A stretch of DNA of 64,000 nucleotides, taken from positions 1,629,501 through 1,693,500 of the forward strand of contig AP017991.1 of the NCBI GenBank assembly GCA_003609755.1, written 5' to 3'. Source of the stretch: Planktothrix agardhii NIES-204. GTDB lineage: Bacteria > Cyanobacteriota > Cyanobacteriia > Cyanobacteriales > Microcoleaceae. Positions 17,850 to 27,035 of this stretch are shown in pieces. How positions within the stretch are numbered: position 1 is the stretch's first letter; the number at the start of each line of letters is the position of its first letter. The notes under the pieces were generated by a model. The model was not told the DNA's origin. It did not search any database and worked only from the letters and a program-made list of their open reading frames with translations. The translations under genes and the position numbers were made by a program.

Positions 17850-18976
17850 TAGGTTGGGTTAGATTGTTTTTGACTTTTAATTAATACATTCGCAAACCAA
17901 GGACTAATTAATAATATCAATAACATTCGAGTCATTTGCATAGCTAATACAATTCCGGCATCTCCTCCGAGTTGAATTACCGTTGCGATCATTGCTGTAA
18001 TTCCTCCGGGTGTGGAACCTAATATCGCCGTCATGGTATCAACTTGGGTAATTTGATGGAAAATATAACCTGCACCTAAACAGAATAAAATTAATATCAG
18101 AACTAAAACAATTTCAATTAAAACAGCCTTCCAGAGTTTTTTAGCATTCTGCCAGTCAAACTTTAAACCAACAGAAAACCCGACAAATAATAGCCCAATA
18201 GTAAATAGCAAAGGAGGCATTTTAATTGAATATGGAACTGTCCAAAAAACAATTAAACTAACTAGAAACGGCCCCAGAAACAACGATGAAGGTAAACTAA
18301 ACTTTTCCCCTAAAACGATTCCTAACGCCGCACAACCCCCCATAATTCCGAGGTTGTAAAGCATTGGCAAAGCAGGTGAAGTATTAAGGGGAATAGATAC
18401 CACAGACCCAATAGCCACATCCCCCGCAAACCAGAACCCGACGAGGGCAGGAACAATTAATGCTACTAATAGAATCCGCAGATATTGTAACAGAGCAACG
18501 GCGATCGCATCGGCTCCCATTTCCTCACTCATGGCAATTAAACTGTAACTCGCCCCAGGGACACAACTGAGAAACCCTGTCGCCCGGTCAATTCCGCCCC
18601 AGCGCCCTAAAAAATAACCATTCAAAATACTCATCCCCCCGGTCACCAAAATACAGAGCATCAGGGGAAAGGCGTAAGTTCCCATTAAACCGATAGTATT
18701 AAGCGAAAAGCCCGTAGCTGTAGAAATCGCCACAATAGCTTGACCGAAAATAAAAAAGATCGGGGGTAGGGGCTGAGGTTTCCCCTGAAACACCGCATAA
18801 ATAATCCCCGCCACCATTGGGCCAATCAGCCAAGCAACGGGAACCTGCAACCAATTGAATAGATAACCAACGCCCACAGCTAACATAAATAGAGGTAGAA
18901 GATGGGCAAGTTGGGGCAAAGTTTGAGATAACTCTTGCCTCCAGTGGGTGAGGGTATTTTGATAGTTTATATTCAT
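17849..18976 (-). CDS. AbrB-family (COG3180) integral membrane protein
   Basis: The protein has 375 residues with ten or more hydrophobic helices in two similar halves. Family motifs are PVAWLIGPMVAGI near residue 47 with its second-half echo LGSTPGGITAMIATVIQLGGDA, and CVPGASYSLIAMSEEMGADA. Databases often call these 'AbrB family transcriptional regulator' or 'ammonia monooxygenase', but the sequence is a membrane permease-like protein with no DNA-binding region, so those names are misleading. Substrate unknown. It is followed 28 bp upstream by the peroxiredoxin gene on the same strand, so the two may share a transcript. Confidence 0.8.
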   Translation of the reverse strand: MNINYQNTLTHWRQELSQTLPQLAHLLPLFMLAVGVGYLFNWLQVPVAWLIGPMVAGIIYAVFQGKPQPLPPIFFIFGQAIVAISTATGFSLNTIGLMGTYAFPLMLCILVTGGMSILNGYFLGRWGGIDRATGFLSCVPGASYSLIAMSEEMGADAIAVALLQYLRILLVALIVPALVGFWFAGDVAIGSVVSIPLNTSPALPMLYNLGIMGGCAALGIVLGEKFSLPSSLFLGPFLVSLIVFWTVPYSIKMPPLLFTIGLLFVGFSVGLKFDWQNAKKLWKAVLIEIVLVLILILFCLGAGYIFHQITQVDTMTAILGSTPGGITAMIATVIQLGGDAGIVLAMQMTRMLLILLISPWFANVLIKSQKQSNPT

Positions 18977-19004
18977 TGAATAGAGGCGATTTTTGATTAA
19001 AATT

Positions 19005-19466
19005 CTATGGCTTTGGAATCGATTTAAGAGTCGTTAAAGCCTCATCAACGTGACGCCCAAAATCTAGCATAGAATCAAACAGATGTCGCACCACACCCTC
19101 CCTATCAATTACATAGGTAACGCGACCCGGTAGCACCCACATCGTTGCTGGAACACCATAGAGTTGACGAACATTATTCCCGGTATCGCTTAACAAAATA
19201 AACGGAAGATTGTATTTTGTGGCAAACTGTTGATGAGATTGGGCCGTGTCTGAACTAATCCCAATTACTTCGGCCCCCGCATCTGTAAAGACTTGATAAG
19301 CATCTCGAAAAGCGCAGGCCTCTGCGGTACAGCCAGGAGTATCATCCTTGGGATAGAAGTAGAGGACAACGGATTTTTTTCCCTGAAAGTCTTCGATACT
19401 AACTAATTCGCCCGTTTGCGAAGTTAAGGTGAAATCAGGAGCCATATCTCCTACTTTAACAGCCAT
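19005..19466 (-). CDS. bcp: thiol peroxidase, peroxiredoxin BCP/PrxQ type
   Basis: The protein has 153 residues. It reduces hydrogen peroxide and organic peroxides using thioredoxin. The peroxidatic and resolving Cys are five apart in PKDDTPGCTAEACAFRD, the hallmark of the atypical 2-Cys PrxQ/BCP class. The start KVGDMAPDFTL and the conserved VLYFYPKD strand are present. No signal peptide is seen, so it acts in the cytosol. Probably cotranscribed with the AbrB-type membrane protein downstream. Confidence 0.92.
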   Translation of the reverse strand: MAVKVGDMAPDFTLTSQTGELVSIEDFQGKKSVVLYFYPKDDTPGCTAEACAFRDAYQVFTDAGAEVIGISSDTAQSHQQFATKYNLPFILLSDTGNNVRQLYGVPATMWVLPGRVTYVIDREGVVRHLFDSMLDFGRHVDEALTTLKSIPKP

Positions 19467-19804
19467 ATTGGTAATAACCCTGTATGATTTGGTGAAATGT
19501 TAACATTTGTATCATAGCGCCAACAATGAGATCCAGAGATCCAGCGATTGAAATCGTGGCTACACAACCCAAACCCGCCTGCGCGGATTGAAGATAAAAT
19601 CAGAGAACATTATGTTAATCTGTTAATTAGTCTGCGTAGGCGGACTTCGTTTGTGTAGCCGCGATTTCAATCGCTGGGTGAAAAATTCTTCGTTTGTGTA
19701 GCGACGATTTCAATCGCTGGGTGAAAAATTATGGGTGAAAAATTCATTTGTACTATTTAACTAATTCTCTAAAATAATATTAACCTCAAATTACCATTTT
19801 TCCC
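19467..19804. repeat. intergenic repeat cluster with GCGATTTCAATCGC elements
   Basis: No gene is seen in these 338 bp. An inverted unit reading CAGCGATTGAAATCGTGGCT (from 19541) is matched by two direct units TTTGTGTAGC-CGATTTCAATCGCTGG (about 19650-19678 and 19691-19719), each ending in GGGTGAAAAATT, which itself recurs a third time. CCGCCTGCGCGG and CTGCGTAGGCGG segments lie between. The motif is a palindrome (GATTTCAATC-like) of a type common between cyanobacterial genes. Confidence 0.65.
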
Positions 19805-21367
19805 ATGAAAACATTATTAATTTATCCCCAATTCCCGTCTACATTTTGGTCGTATGAAAAAATCCTAGAATTAGTTGATCGCAAAGTATTGTTACCGCCC
19901 CTGGGATTAATTACGGTAGCGGCAATTTTGCCTCAAACTTGGCAATTCAAACTGGTTGATCGTAATATTACTGCTGTAACTGAAGCCGAATGGGAATGGG
20001 CAGAATTAGTCATCCTTTCGGGAATGATTGTGCAGAAATCCGATTTTATTGCTCAAATTCAAGAAGCCAAAAAACGCGGAAAATTAGTCGCTGTTGGTGG
20101 CCCCTATCCCACTTCTGTCCCCCATGAAATTGAAAATTCTGGGGCAGATTTTCTGATTTTAGATGAAGGGGAAATTACCCTACCCATGTTTATAGAAGCT
20201 CTGGAAAAAGGTGAAACTTCCGGGGTATTTCGCACAGAAGAAAAACCCAGTGTCACCTCAACTCCTATTCCCCGTTACGATTTATTAGAATTAGATGCCT
20301 ATGATTCTATGTCGGTACAATTCTCCCGTGGATGTCCGTTTCAATGTGAATTTTGTGACATTATTGTGCTTTATGGTCGCAAACCCCGCACTAAAACTCC
20401 AGAACAATTATTAAAGGAATTAGATTATCTTTATGAACTGGGATGGCGACGATCAATATTCATGGTGGATGATAATTTTATCGGCAATAAACGGAATGTG
20501 AAATTACTGTTAAAAGCTCTAAAAATCTGGCAAGCGGAACATCAATATCCTTTCCGATTTAATACAGAAGCCTCCATAGATTTAGCCGATGATGGTGAAT
20601 TAATGGAATCGATGGTGGAATGTAACTTTGATGCGGTTTTTTTGGGAATTGAAACCCCAGATACCAGTAGTTTAGAAATGACCAAAAAATATCAAAATAA
20701 CCGCAGTCCGTTATTAGAAGCCGTTGATAAAATTATCCGCACTGGCTTACGTCCAATGGCGGGATTTATTCTAGGATTTGATGGGGAAAAACCCGGGGCG
20801 GGATATCGAATTATTGAATTTGTCGAAAAATCTGCGATTCCCACGGCTTTATTTAGTATGTTACAAGCCTTACCCAATACGGCGTTATGGCATCGTTTAG
20901 AGAAGGAAGGACGGTTAATTAATCCTAAAAAGTTTGATATTAACCAAACCACATTAATTAACTTTGTTCCTACCCGTCCCGTTGAAGAAATTGCCCAAGA
21001 ATATATTGAAACCTTCTGGCAATTATATGATCCCGAACGTTATTTAGAACGCACCTATCGCTGTTTCTTGAAGTTGGGTGCTCCCAAATGTAATCCCCCA
21101 GGTAAATTCCCCAGTTGGATTGATTTAAAAGCCTTAACAACTGTAATTTGGCGACAGGGAATTAAACGCCAAACTCGCTGGAAATTCTGGGGATATTTGT
21201 TTAGTATTATCAAACATAATCCCGCCGTCTGCGGGCAGTATTTAACCCTATGCGCCCATAACGAACATTTTTTAGAATATCGCCAAATTGTTAAAACTGA
21301 AATTGAACAACAGTTGGCAGAATATCAAGCCCAAAAAGCCCAACTTCCCACCAAAATTCCCGCATAA
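19805..21367 (+). CDS. B12-binding radical SAM protein (DUF4070 type)
   Basis: The protein has 520 residues. An N-terminal cobalamin-binding Rossmann domain (residues 1-140, LLIYPQFPSTFWSYEK, VAVGGPYPTSVP, LILDEGE) is followed by a radical SAM barrel with the 4Fe-4S motif CPFQCEFC (Cys177, 181, 184), then FMVDDNFIGN, FRFNTEASIDLADD, FLGIETPD, and a C-terminal DUF4070 region from about 370. Members of this class methylate unreactive carbons; the hopanoid C-2 methylase HpnP belongs here, but the present protein could be another family member and I do not assign HpnP. No hopanoid gene is adjacent. Cytosolic. Confidence 0.85.
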   Translation: MKTLLIYPQFPSTFWSYEKILELVDRKVLLPPLGLITVAAILPQTWQFKLVDRNITAVTEAEWEWAELVILSGMIVQKSDFIAQIQEAKKRGKLVAVGGPYPTSVPHEIENSGADFLILDEGEITLPMFIEALEKGETSGVFRTEEKPSVTSTPIPRYDLLELDAYDSMSVQFSRGCPFQCEFCDIIVLYGRKPRTKTPEQLLKELDYLYELGWRRSIFMVDDNFIGNKRNVKLLLKALKIWQAEHQYPFRFNTEASIDLADDGELMESMVECNFDAVFLGIETPDTSSLEMTKKYQNNRSPLLEAVDKIIRTGLRPMAGFILGFDGEKPGAGYRIIEFVEKSAIPTALFSMLQALPNTALWHRLEKEGRLINPKKFDINQTTLINFVPTRPVEEIAQEYIETFWQLYDPERYLERTYRCFLKLGAPKCNPPGKFPSWIDLKALTTVIWRQGIKRQTRWKFWGYLFSIIKHNPAVCGQYLTLCAHNEHFLEYRQIVKTEIEQQLAEYQAQKAQLPTKIPA

Positions 21368-21402
21368 TTCAATCATTAACCCGTAGGGTGCGGCTATTAA
21401 CG

Positions 21403-21438
21403 CCCTGTAGAGACGTTCCATGCAACATCTCTACAGGG
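21403..21438. repeat. CCCTGTAGAGACGTT palindrome
   Basis: CCCTGTAGAGACGTT (21403-21417) and AACATCTCTACAGGG (21424-21438) form a stem of about 14 bp with one mismatch. This is a widespread cyanobacterial intergenic repeat type. The remaining 260 bp up to the aquaporin gene are AT-rich; no gene is seen there. Confidence 0.65.
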
Positions 21439-21700
21439 GAGATTTCAGCTTAATTTCACACTAATGCTTACCCATCCCCTGGTTATTGATAAATTTATTT
21501 TAAAGACATAGAATAATAAATGATATTTATACAAAAATATTATTTTTTATAATTTCTTAATAATTCATTTAAGATTTTATTAATTTTTCTGAATTTGCTA
21601 GATATGACACCAAAATTGATCAATTTTATGGTAAGTTTCAACTGAAACTCATCAGGATTAAAACTGATAGTTAAATTCAAGTGCATTCTCAAGAGGTTTA

Positions 21701-22454
21701 ATGATGCCACTGACTAAGAAATGTCTTGCCGAGTTCATGGGAACATTTTGGCTAGTTTTTGGAGGGTGTGGATCTGCTGTTTTTGCCGCCGCATTTCCCG
21801 ATGGAACTACTAACCCCCTTGGGATTGGATTTGCCGGGGTTGCATTAGCTTTTGGTTTAACCGTTTTAACCATGGCCTATGCCATTGGTCATGTTTCCGG
21901 TTGCCATCTCAATCCGGCGGTTTCCTTTGGATTATGGGCGGGTAAACGCTTCTCTGGAGGCAAAGATTTAGCCCTTTATATTGGATCTCAAGTTGCCGGG
22001 GCAATTGTAGCATCCTTAGTGCTTTATTTAATTGTCAGTGGGAAAGCCGGATTTGATGCAGTGGCTTTTAAAGGTGGTTTCTAACCCCTTTGCCACCAAT
22101 GGATATGGCGAACATTCTCCCGGCGGTTACAATCTCGTTTCCGCTCTGCTGGGTGAATTTGTGTTGACATTTATGTTCTTGATGGTGATTATGGGATCAA
22201 CCGATAGTCGCGCACCTCAAGGATTTGCCCCGATTGCTATTGGTTTGGGATTAACCTTAATTCACCTAATCGGAATTCCAGTCACCAATGTATCTGTAAA
22301 TCCAGCCCGCAGCACTGGCCCAGCATTATTTGTTGGCGGTTGGGCAATTCAGCAATTATGGTTGTTTTGGTTCGCCCCTATTTTGGGAGGAATTGCCGCC
22401 GGGTTCACCTATAATTCCTTATTTGGTGAATCCCCATCTGATCCGAATTCTTAA
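21701..22454 (+). pseudogene. aqpZ: aquaporin Z-type water channel, frameshifted
   Basis: The first frame (21701-22084) encodes helices 1-3 with the first NPA motif (HLNPAVSFG) and ends soon after [17 protein letters not shown]. The second frame covers 22032-22454 and carries the conserved [15 protein letters not shown] loop, helices 4-6 and the second NPA motif ([11 protein letters not shown]). The join is at about 22060-22085; one extra base, for example in the TTTT of GCTTTTAAAGG, explains it. The repaired product is about 250 residues, normal for AqpZ, which passes water across the inner membrane. As written, only half a channel is made. A GAGG ribosome binding site precedes ATGATG. Confidence 0.88.
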
Positions 22455-22507
22455 TCAATCAAAACTCTAAATTAGTCCTCGTTTTGTGTTTAATACTTTC
22501 TTCTGTA

Positions 22508-22615
22508 AGTAGGTGGTCAAAAAGCCCGTTGTTGCGCTTGCTGCGCACCGCTTAATTGCGCAGCAAGCGCAACAACAAGTTTAATTGTATATGCGTTTAT
22601 TTTTGACCACCTACT
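22508..22615. mobile_element. 108-bp MITE-like nested palindrome
   Basis: Perfect 16-bp terminal inverted repeats AGTAGGTGGTCAAAAA (22508-22523) and TTTTTGACCACCTACT (22600-22615) enclose an inner perfect 19-bp inverted repeat GTTGTTGCGCTTGCTGCGC / GCGCAGCAAGCGCAACAAC. There is no coding capacity. TA next to GGTGGTC at both ends would fit TA target duplication by an IS630/Tc1-type transposase, which is an inference. It lies between aquaporin and the convergent prfC gene. Confidence 0.75.
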
Positions 22616-22662
22616 GACTCGAAACAGAGGGAGAAAATTAATCAAGGATCAATATTTAGCCC

Positions 22663-24312
22663 TTATTCTTCCTCTCCAGATTCAGAGGGTTGAATTGAAA
22701 CTACCGGAGCAATAGAAGTCAGTTTTAACTCAGGATGATCGGCTTCAGCTTGACGACAATTCCATTCATTTTTAAATAGTAAAACCGGACGATCCCAACT
22801 ATCTTTAACCACCGCAGCGTTAAAAATTCGTCCAACTTTATTTAAAACTTCCCAACCTCCTGTTACCCAACGAGCCACACTATAGGGTAGAGGTTCTAAT
22901 AGAGTTTCGGCCCCATATTCATTTTGTAATCTAAACTGAACTACCTCAAATTGAAGTTGACCGACCGCCGCCAAAATCGGATCACGTTTAGCTTCATCAA
23001 TGGAAAACATAATTTGTACCGCTCCTTCTTCTCGCAATTCCAAAACTCCTTTATGGAACTGTTTAAACTTAGAAGGATTAGGATTTTTTAAATAGGCAAA
23101 TAACTCCGGGGTAAAACAGGGAATCCCTTCATATTCTAATTTTTTGCCCATATAAATTGTATCCCCAATGGCAAAAACCCCAGGATTATTTAATCCAATT
23201 ACATCCCCAGGATAGGCAGTTTCAATTGATTGTCTTTCCTGAGCAAATAATTTTTGAGGACGGGAAAGACGGACAACTTTTCCCGTGCGGGCATGATTTA
23301 CCGTCATATCTTTTTCAAATTTTCCTGTACAAACTCGCACAAAAGCCACCCGATCTCGGTGTTTGGCATCCATATTAGCTTGTAGTTTAAATACAAAGCC
23401 CGTAAACTCAGGATATTCGGGTTCCATATCCCCCAAGGTACTCAGATGGGAACCGGGTTTTAAAGCATAATCTAAGAAGGAATCTAAGAATAATTGAACC
23501 CCAAAATTAGTCATGGCACTGCCGAAGAAAACCGGGGTCATTTTTCCAGCATGAACTAAATCCAGATCAAATTCTGAACCCGCGTGTTCAAGTAGTTCTA
23601 ATTCTTCTTTTAATTGATGATAAAGATCCGGATCTAATAATTCATTAATTCTAGGATCATCTAAATCAAAAACCCGATCTAAAGCTTCTCGACTGCCGTG
23701 GGCGGTACGTTCAAATAAATGAATTTTTTGTTTGCGACGATCAAATACTCCTTGAAAGCGATCACCCGTACCAATTGGCCAATTTATGGGATAGGTTTTT
23801 AACCCTAATTCTTTTTCAATTTCATCAAGTAATTCTAAGGGTTCTTGACCCGGACGATCCATTTTATTAATAAAAGTAAAAATAGGCAGACCTCGCAGTT
23901 TGCAGACTTCAAAAAGTTTGCGAGTTTGCGGCTCTAAACCCTTGGCGGCATCTTCTAACATCACCGCGTTATCGGCTGCGGCTAAAGTGCGGTAGGTATC
24001 TTCACTAAAATCTTGGTGCCCGGGTGTATCTAGCAGATTAATTTGACAGTTGTTATACTCGAACTGCAAAACCGTTGAGGTAATCGAAATTCCCCGTTGT
24101 TGTTCCATTGCCATCCAGTCTGAGGTAGCATGACGTTGAGCCTTCCGTACTTTAACAGCACCTGCTTCGTGAATGGCACCTCCGTAGAGGAGTAATTTTT
24201 CTGTCAGGGTGGTTTTTCCAGCATCAGGGTGAGAAATAATTGCAAAATTGCGACGTCGCTCAACCTCCGCTTGAATTTCGGTTTGAATTTCGGTTTGAAT
24301 TTCTGTAGTCAT
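22663..24312 (-). CDS. prfC: peptide chain release factor 3
   Basis: The protein has 549 residues. RF3 is a translational GTPase that removes RF1/RF2 from the ribosome after termination. G motifs are [27 protein letters not shown] and INKMDRPG; the effector region has [15 protein letters not shown], typical for RF3. Domains II and III follow, with [25 protein letters not shown]-type text split across the C-terminal half. The first 14 residues are an odd TEIQ tandem ([12 protein letters not shown]) made by a 12-bp repeat before the conserved [15 protein letters not shown], so a shorter true start is possible. Confidence 0.93.
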   Translation of the reverse strand: MTTEIQTEIQTEIQAEVERRRNFAIISHPDAGKTTLTEKLLLYGGAIHEAGAVKVRKAQRHATSDWMAMEQQRGISITSTVLQFEYNNCQINLLDTPGHQDFSEDTYRTLAAADNAVMLEDAAKGLEPQTRKLFEVCKLRGLPIFTFINKMDRPGQEPLELLDEIEKELGLKTYPINWPIGTGDRFQGVFDRRKQKIHLFERTAHGSREALDRVFDLDDPRINELLDPDLYHQLKEELELLEHAGSEFDLDLVHAGKMTPVFFGSAMTNFGVQLFLDSFLDYALKPGSHLSTLGDMEPEYPEFTGFVFKLQANMDAKHRDRVAFVRVCTGKFEKDMTVNHARTGKVVRLSRPQKLFAQERQSIETAYPGDVIGLNNPGVFAIGDTIYMGKKLEYEGIPCFTPELFAYLKNPNPSKFKQFHKGVLELREEGAVQIMFSIDEAKRDPILAAVGQLQFEVVQFRLQNEYGAETLLEPLPYSVARWVTGGWEVLNKVGRIFNAAVVKDSWDRPVLLFKNEWNCRQAEADHPELKLTSIAPVVSIQPSESGEEE

Positions 24313-24403
24313 GAGAGCCTAAATCTGGAATTTGTGATCAAACTTATAATCATAGAGGCTAAAGTAGATTTTTGCTCAATATTAACATTAATTAGCTAAA
24401 TTG

Positions 24404-25153
24404 TCATCTATCTTTAGCCATAATATTATACTCGATTTCTTTTTCTTCAGTCCATTGCCTATATTTAAACTGATAATTTATTCCCTTAATAGCTAAGGTT
24501 GCTAGATAGTTTTCTGCGGTTTCAATAGTTTGCATTGTCCAATTTTTAGCTAATTCCAAATCCTGGGAAATTTTCAAAATTCTGGGGTAGGAATCCAGAG
24601 GAGTGAAAATTTCAATATCCTGTAAACCAACTAAACCTTCTCCCGTGGCTTTTAAGTAGGCTTCTTTGCACGTCCAGAGTCGAAAAAATGCAGCATATTG
24701 TGCTTCTGAATTAAGGGAATTTAACCACTGATATTCAGAGTCACAAAAAAACCGTTTTGCTAAAGATATAACTTCAATTTCCCGAATATATTCTATATCT
24801 ATGCCGATATTTTCTTCAAGGGCGATCGCATAAATTGCTTTTCCATGGGCATGAGATAGATTAAAATTTAGGGGTAAGGGAGCTTGATCTAAACTCGGTT
24901 TTCCATTAGAACTATACTTAAATTGAATCTGTTTTGCAGACAGGTTTAAATAGTGGCTGAGAATCATTCTTAATGTTCCCCTAGCAATCATAAATGCCTG
25001 TTGATCCCGTTCAAACTTAAACCGTCTCGCCCGTTTTAGTTCATCATCAGCCAGAATTTTTTGATAGAATTCTAGGTATTGGGGCGATCGTGTTAGACTG
25101 GTTTGCCAAATATGAACCATCTGGGAATATAACTGAAAATCCGATAAAACCAT
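24404..25153 (-). CDS. 4'-phosphopantetheinyl transferase superfamily protein (Sfp/HetI type)
   Basis: The protein has about 249 residues from ATG 25153, which has AGGA five bases upstream; a GTG at 25192 would add 13 residues. It transfers phosphopantetheine from CoA to acyl/peptidyl carrier proteins. The Mg-binding and catalytic motifs are GIDIEYIRE and FRLWTCKEAYLKATGEGL, and the N-terminal substrate motif FKYSSNGKPSL with FNLSHAHG is present. The two-domain length matches the Sfp class, which in cyanobacteria serves fatty acid synthase, heterocyst glycolipid or NRPS/PKS clusters. No carrier protein gene is in the window. It stands alone, divergent from the malic enzyme side. Confidence 0.88.
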   Translation of the reverse strand: MVLSDFQLYSQMVHIWQTSLTRSPQYLEFYQKILADDELKRARRFKFERDQQAFMIARGTLRMILSHYLNLSAKQIQFKYSSNGKPSLDQAPLPLNFNLSHAHGKAIYAIALEENIGIDIEYIREIEVISLAKRFFCDSEYQWLNSLNSEAQYAAFFRLWTCKEAYLKATGEGLVGLQDIEIFTPLDSYPRILKISQDLELAKNWTMQTIETAENYLATLAIKGINYQFKYRQWTEEKEIEYNIMAKDR

Positions 25154-25317
25154 TGTCCTGATTGATCTTGTTAATGGAGTTAGTAATTTCACTTATTTTG
25201 TCCGATTTTGGCACAGATCACCCCAAAAATAAATTATCTGAGGCTATAAAGGGTGAATAACTCAGATAATATTAGATAATCAAGGCAAACAACCCACCCT
25301 AACCCGATATGATCATT

Positions 25318-25452
25318 ATGGAATCCTCAAAAAATCAGCGAAAAAATCAAGTAAAGCGAACACTTGAAAAAACACCCACTCCGCAATACGTTGATCACTA
25401 TATTACCTTAGCTAACCTCAGCTATTACTTGCAATTCCAGCAACAGTATTAA
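25318..25452 (+). CDS. possible 44-residue protein upstream of malic enzyme
   Basis: An open frame begins MESSKNQRKNQVKRTLEKT, basic and polar, then PTPQYVDHYITLANLSYYLQ and a Gln-rich end. An in-frame ATG at 25309 would add three residues. Composition is protein-like and the frame ends 90 bp before the malic enzyme ATG on the same strand. I do not recognise it, and no ribosome binding site is obvious. It could be a small protein or a leader peptide. Confidence 0.4.
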   Translation: MESSKNQRKNQVKRTLEKTPTPQYVDHYITLANLSYYLQFQQQY

Positions 25453-25542
25453 GGAAATTTGATAGATGTCATGCTTCAACTACAGACCGATGTTGATCTC
25501 CGGTGATATCATACCGAATGGACAAATAAATTAATACTGAAC

Positions 25543-26934
25543 ATGGTTAGCTTAACACCGAATCCTAGTTATAGCGTTACAATTCGTCTGGAACTGCCTA
25601 ACCGCGCCGGAATGTTGGCTAGTGTTTTTCAAGCGATCGCCACCGTCGGAGGAAATTTAGGTCAAATTGACTTAATGGAACAAACTCTGCACAAAACAAT
25701 TCGAGAAATTAGTGTAGATGCCTCTAGTGAAGAACACGCAGAACAAATTGTCCAAGCGGTAAAAGGTTTAACTGAGTTAAAAGTATTAGCGGTTTATGAC
25801 CGAACATTTAATCTCCATCGCGCCGGAAAAATCAGTATTCAAAGTAAAATTCCCCTGAAATCTCAATCGGATTTAGCCATGGCTTATACTCCGGGTGTGG
25901 GTCGAATTTGTCAAGCGATCGCAGAAGATCCAGAACAAATTTATAAGCTGACAATCAAACAAAATACCGTCGCTATTATTACTGATGGTAGTGCGGTTTT
26001 AGGCTTAGGAAATTTGGGGCCAGGTGCAGCTTTACCCGTGATGGAAGGGAAAGCCATGCTCTTTAAAGAATTTGGAGATATTGATGCCTTTCCGATTTGT
26101 TTGGATACCCAAGATACAGACAAAATTATCGAAACGGTTAAATATCTTGCCCCAGTTTTCGGGGGAATAAATTTAGAAGATATTGCCGCCCCTCGCTGTT
26201 TTGAAATTGAAGCTAAACTGCGGGAATGTTTAGATATTCCGATCTTCCATGATGATCAACATGGCACGGCAATTGTGAGTTTAGCCGCCTTAATTAATTC
26301 CTTAAAATTAGTTAAAAAATCACGGGAGGATATTCACCTGGTTTTAAACGGGGCGGGTGCTGCGGGGGTAGCAATGGCGCGTTTATTCAAAAAAGCCGGA
26401 GTGCGTAATATTACCCTCTGTGATTCTAAGGGAATTATTAGCCATAATCGCACCGATATTAACGAACAAAAACGGGAATTTGCCGTTAACTTATCGGGAA
26501 CTTTAGCGGATGCGATGAAAGATGCTGATGTGTTTATGGGAGTTAGTGCCCCTGGTGTGGTGACACCGGAAATGGTAAGATCTATGGCAAAAGATCCTAT
26601 TGTTTTTGCCATGGCTAATCCGATTCCTGAAATTCAACCGGAATTAATTCTTAATGATGTCGCAGTCGTGGCAACAGGACGGAGTGATTATCCCAATCAA
26701 ATTAATAATGTTTTAGCCTTCCCTGGTCTATTCCGAGGAGCCTTAGATTGTGGGGCTAAAAGTTTAACTATTTCGATGTATTTAGAAGCGGCAAATGCGA
26801 TCGCTTCTTTAGTCTCTCCCACGGATTTAGATCGGGAATATGTTGTGCCTTCAGTGTTTGATAAACGGGTGGCTACGGCGGTTGCTAGTGCCGTTACCCA
26901 TACCGCCCGTCAAGAAGGTTTAGCCCGCACTTAA
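25543..26934 (+). CDS. malic enzyme with N-terminal ACT domain
   Basis: The protein has 463 residues. It decarboxylates malate to pyruvate with reduction of NAD(P). The N-terminus (about 8-85: YSVTIRLELPNRAGMLASVF) is an ACT regulatory domain, which often binds an amino acid. The malic domain follows: LAMAYTPGVGRIC with the catalytic Tyr, GKAMLFKEFGDIDAFPI with the catalytic Lys, HDDQHGTAIV with metal ligands, and the Rossmann part LNGAGAAGVAMARLF, then GRSDYPNQINNVLAFPG. The short prokaryotic class is of this length. Cofactor preference is not certain from sequence. A palindromic repeat directly follows the gene. Confidence 0.93.
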   Translation: MVSLTPNPSYSVTIRLELPNRAGMLASVFQAIATVGGNLGQIDLMEQTLHKTIREISVDASSEEHAEQIVQAVKGLTELKVLAVYDRTFNLHRAGKISIQSKIPLKSQSDLAMAYTPGVGRICQAIAEDPEQIYKLTIKQNTVAIITDGSAVLGLGNLGPGAALPVMEGKAMLFKEFGDIDAFPICLDTQDTDKIIETVKYLAPVFGGINLEDIAAPRCFEIEAKLRECLDIPIFHDDQHGTAIVSLAALINSLKLVKKSREDIHLVLNGAGAAGVAMARLFKKAGVRNITLCDSKGIISHNRTDINEQKREFAVNLSGTLADAMKDADVFMGVSAPGVVTPEMVRSMAKDPIVFAMANPIPEIQPELILNDVAVVATGRSDYPNQINNVLAFPGLFRGALDCGAKSLTISMYLEAANAIASLVSPTDLDREYVVPSVFDKRVATAVASAVTHTARQEGLART

Positions 26935-26949
26935 TCCATCCTTAATAAT

Positions 26950-26998
26950 CGTAGTGAGTCCTTCAGGACTTTCTTAGAGGCGTGAACGCCTCACTACG
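26950..26998. repeat. 49-bp CGTAGTGAG/CTCACTACG palindromic repeat
   Basis: It starts CGTAGTGAGTCCTTCAGGAC and ends GGCGTGAACGCCTCACTACG. The ends are inverted copies, and two small hairpins (AGTCCTTCAGGACT and GGCGTGAACGCC) lie inside. It has the same length and ends as the copy at 36016-36064. Confidence 0.8.
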
Positions 26999-27035
26999 AT
27001 TATTTCTATAAAAAATTTATTTTAGAGAAACAACC

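Noticed and set aside
17849-18976. AbrB DNA-binding transition-state regulator
   Set aside because: The protein is an integral membrane protein without a SpoVT/AbrB fold; the shared name is misleading.
22032-22084. Programmed +1 frameshift in aquaporin
   Set aside because: No known programmed frameshift exists in this family and no slippery stop-codon context like that of prfB is seen; mutation or sequence error is simpler.
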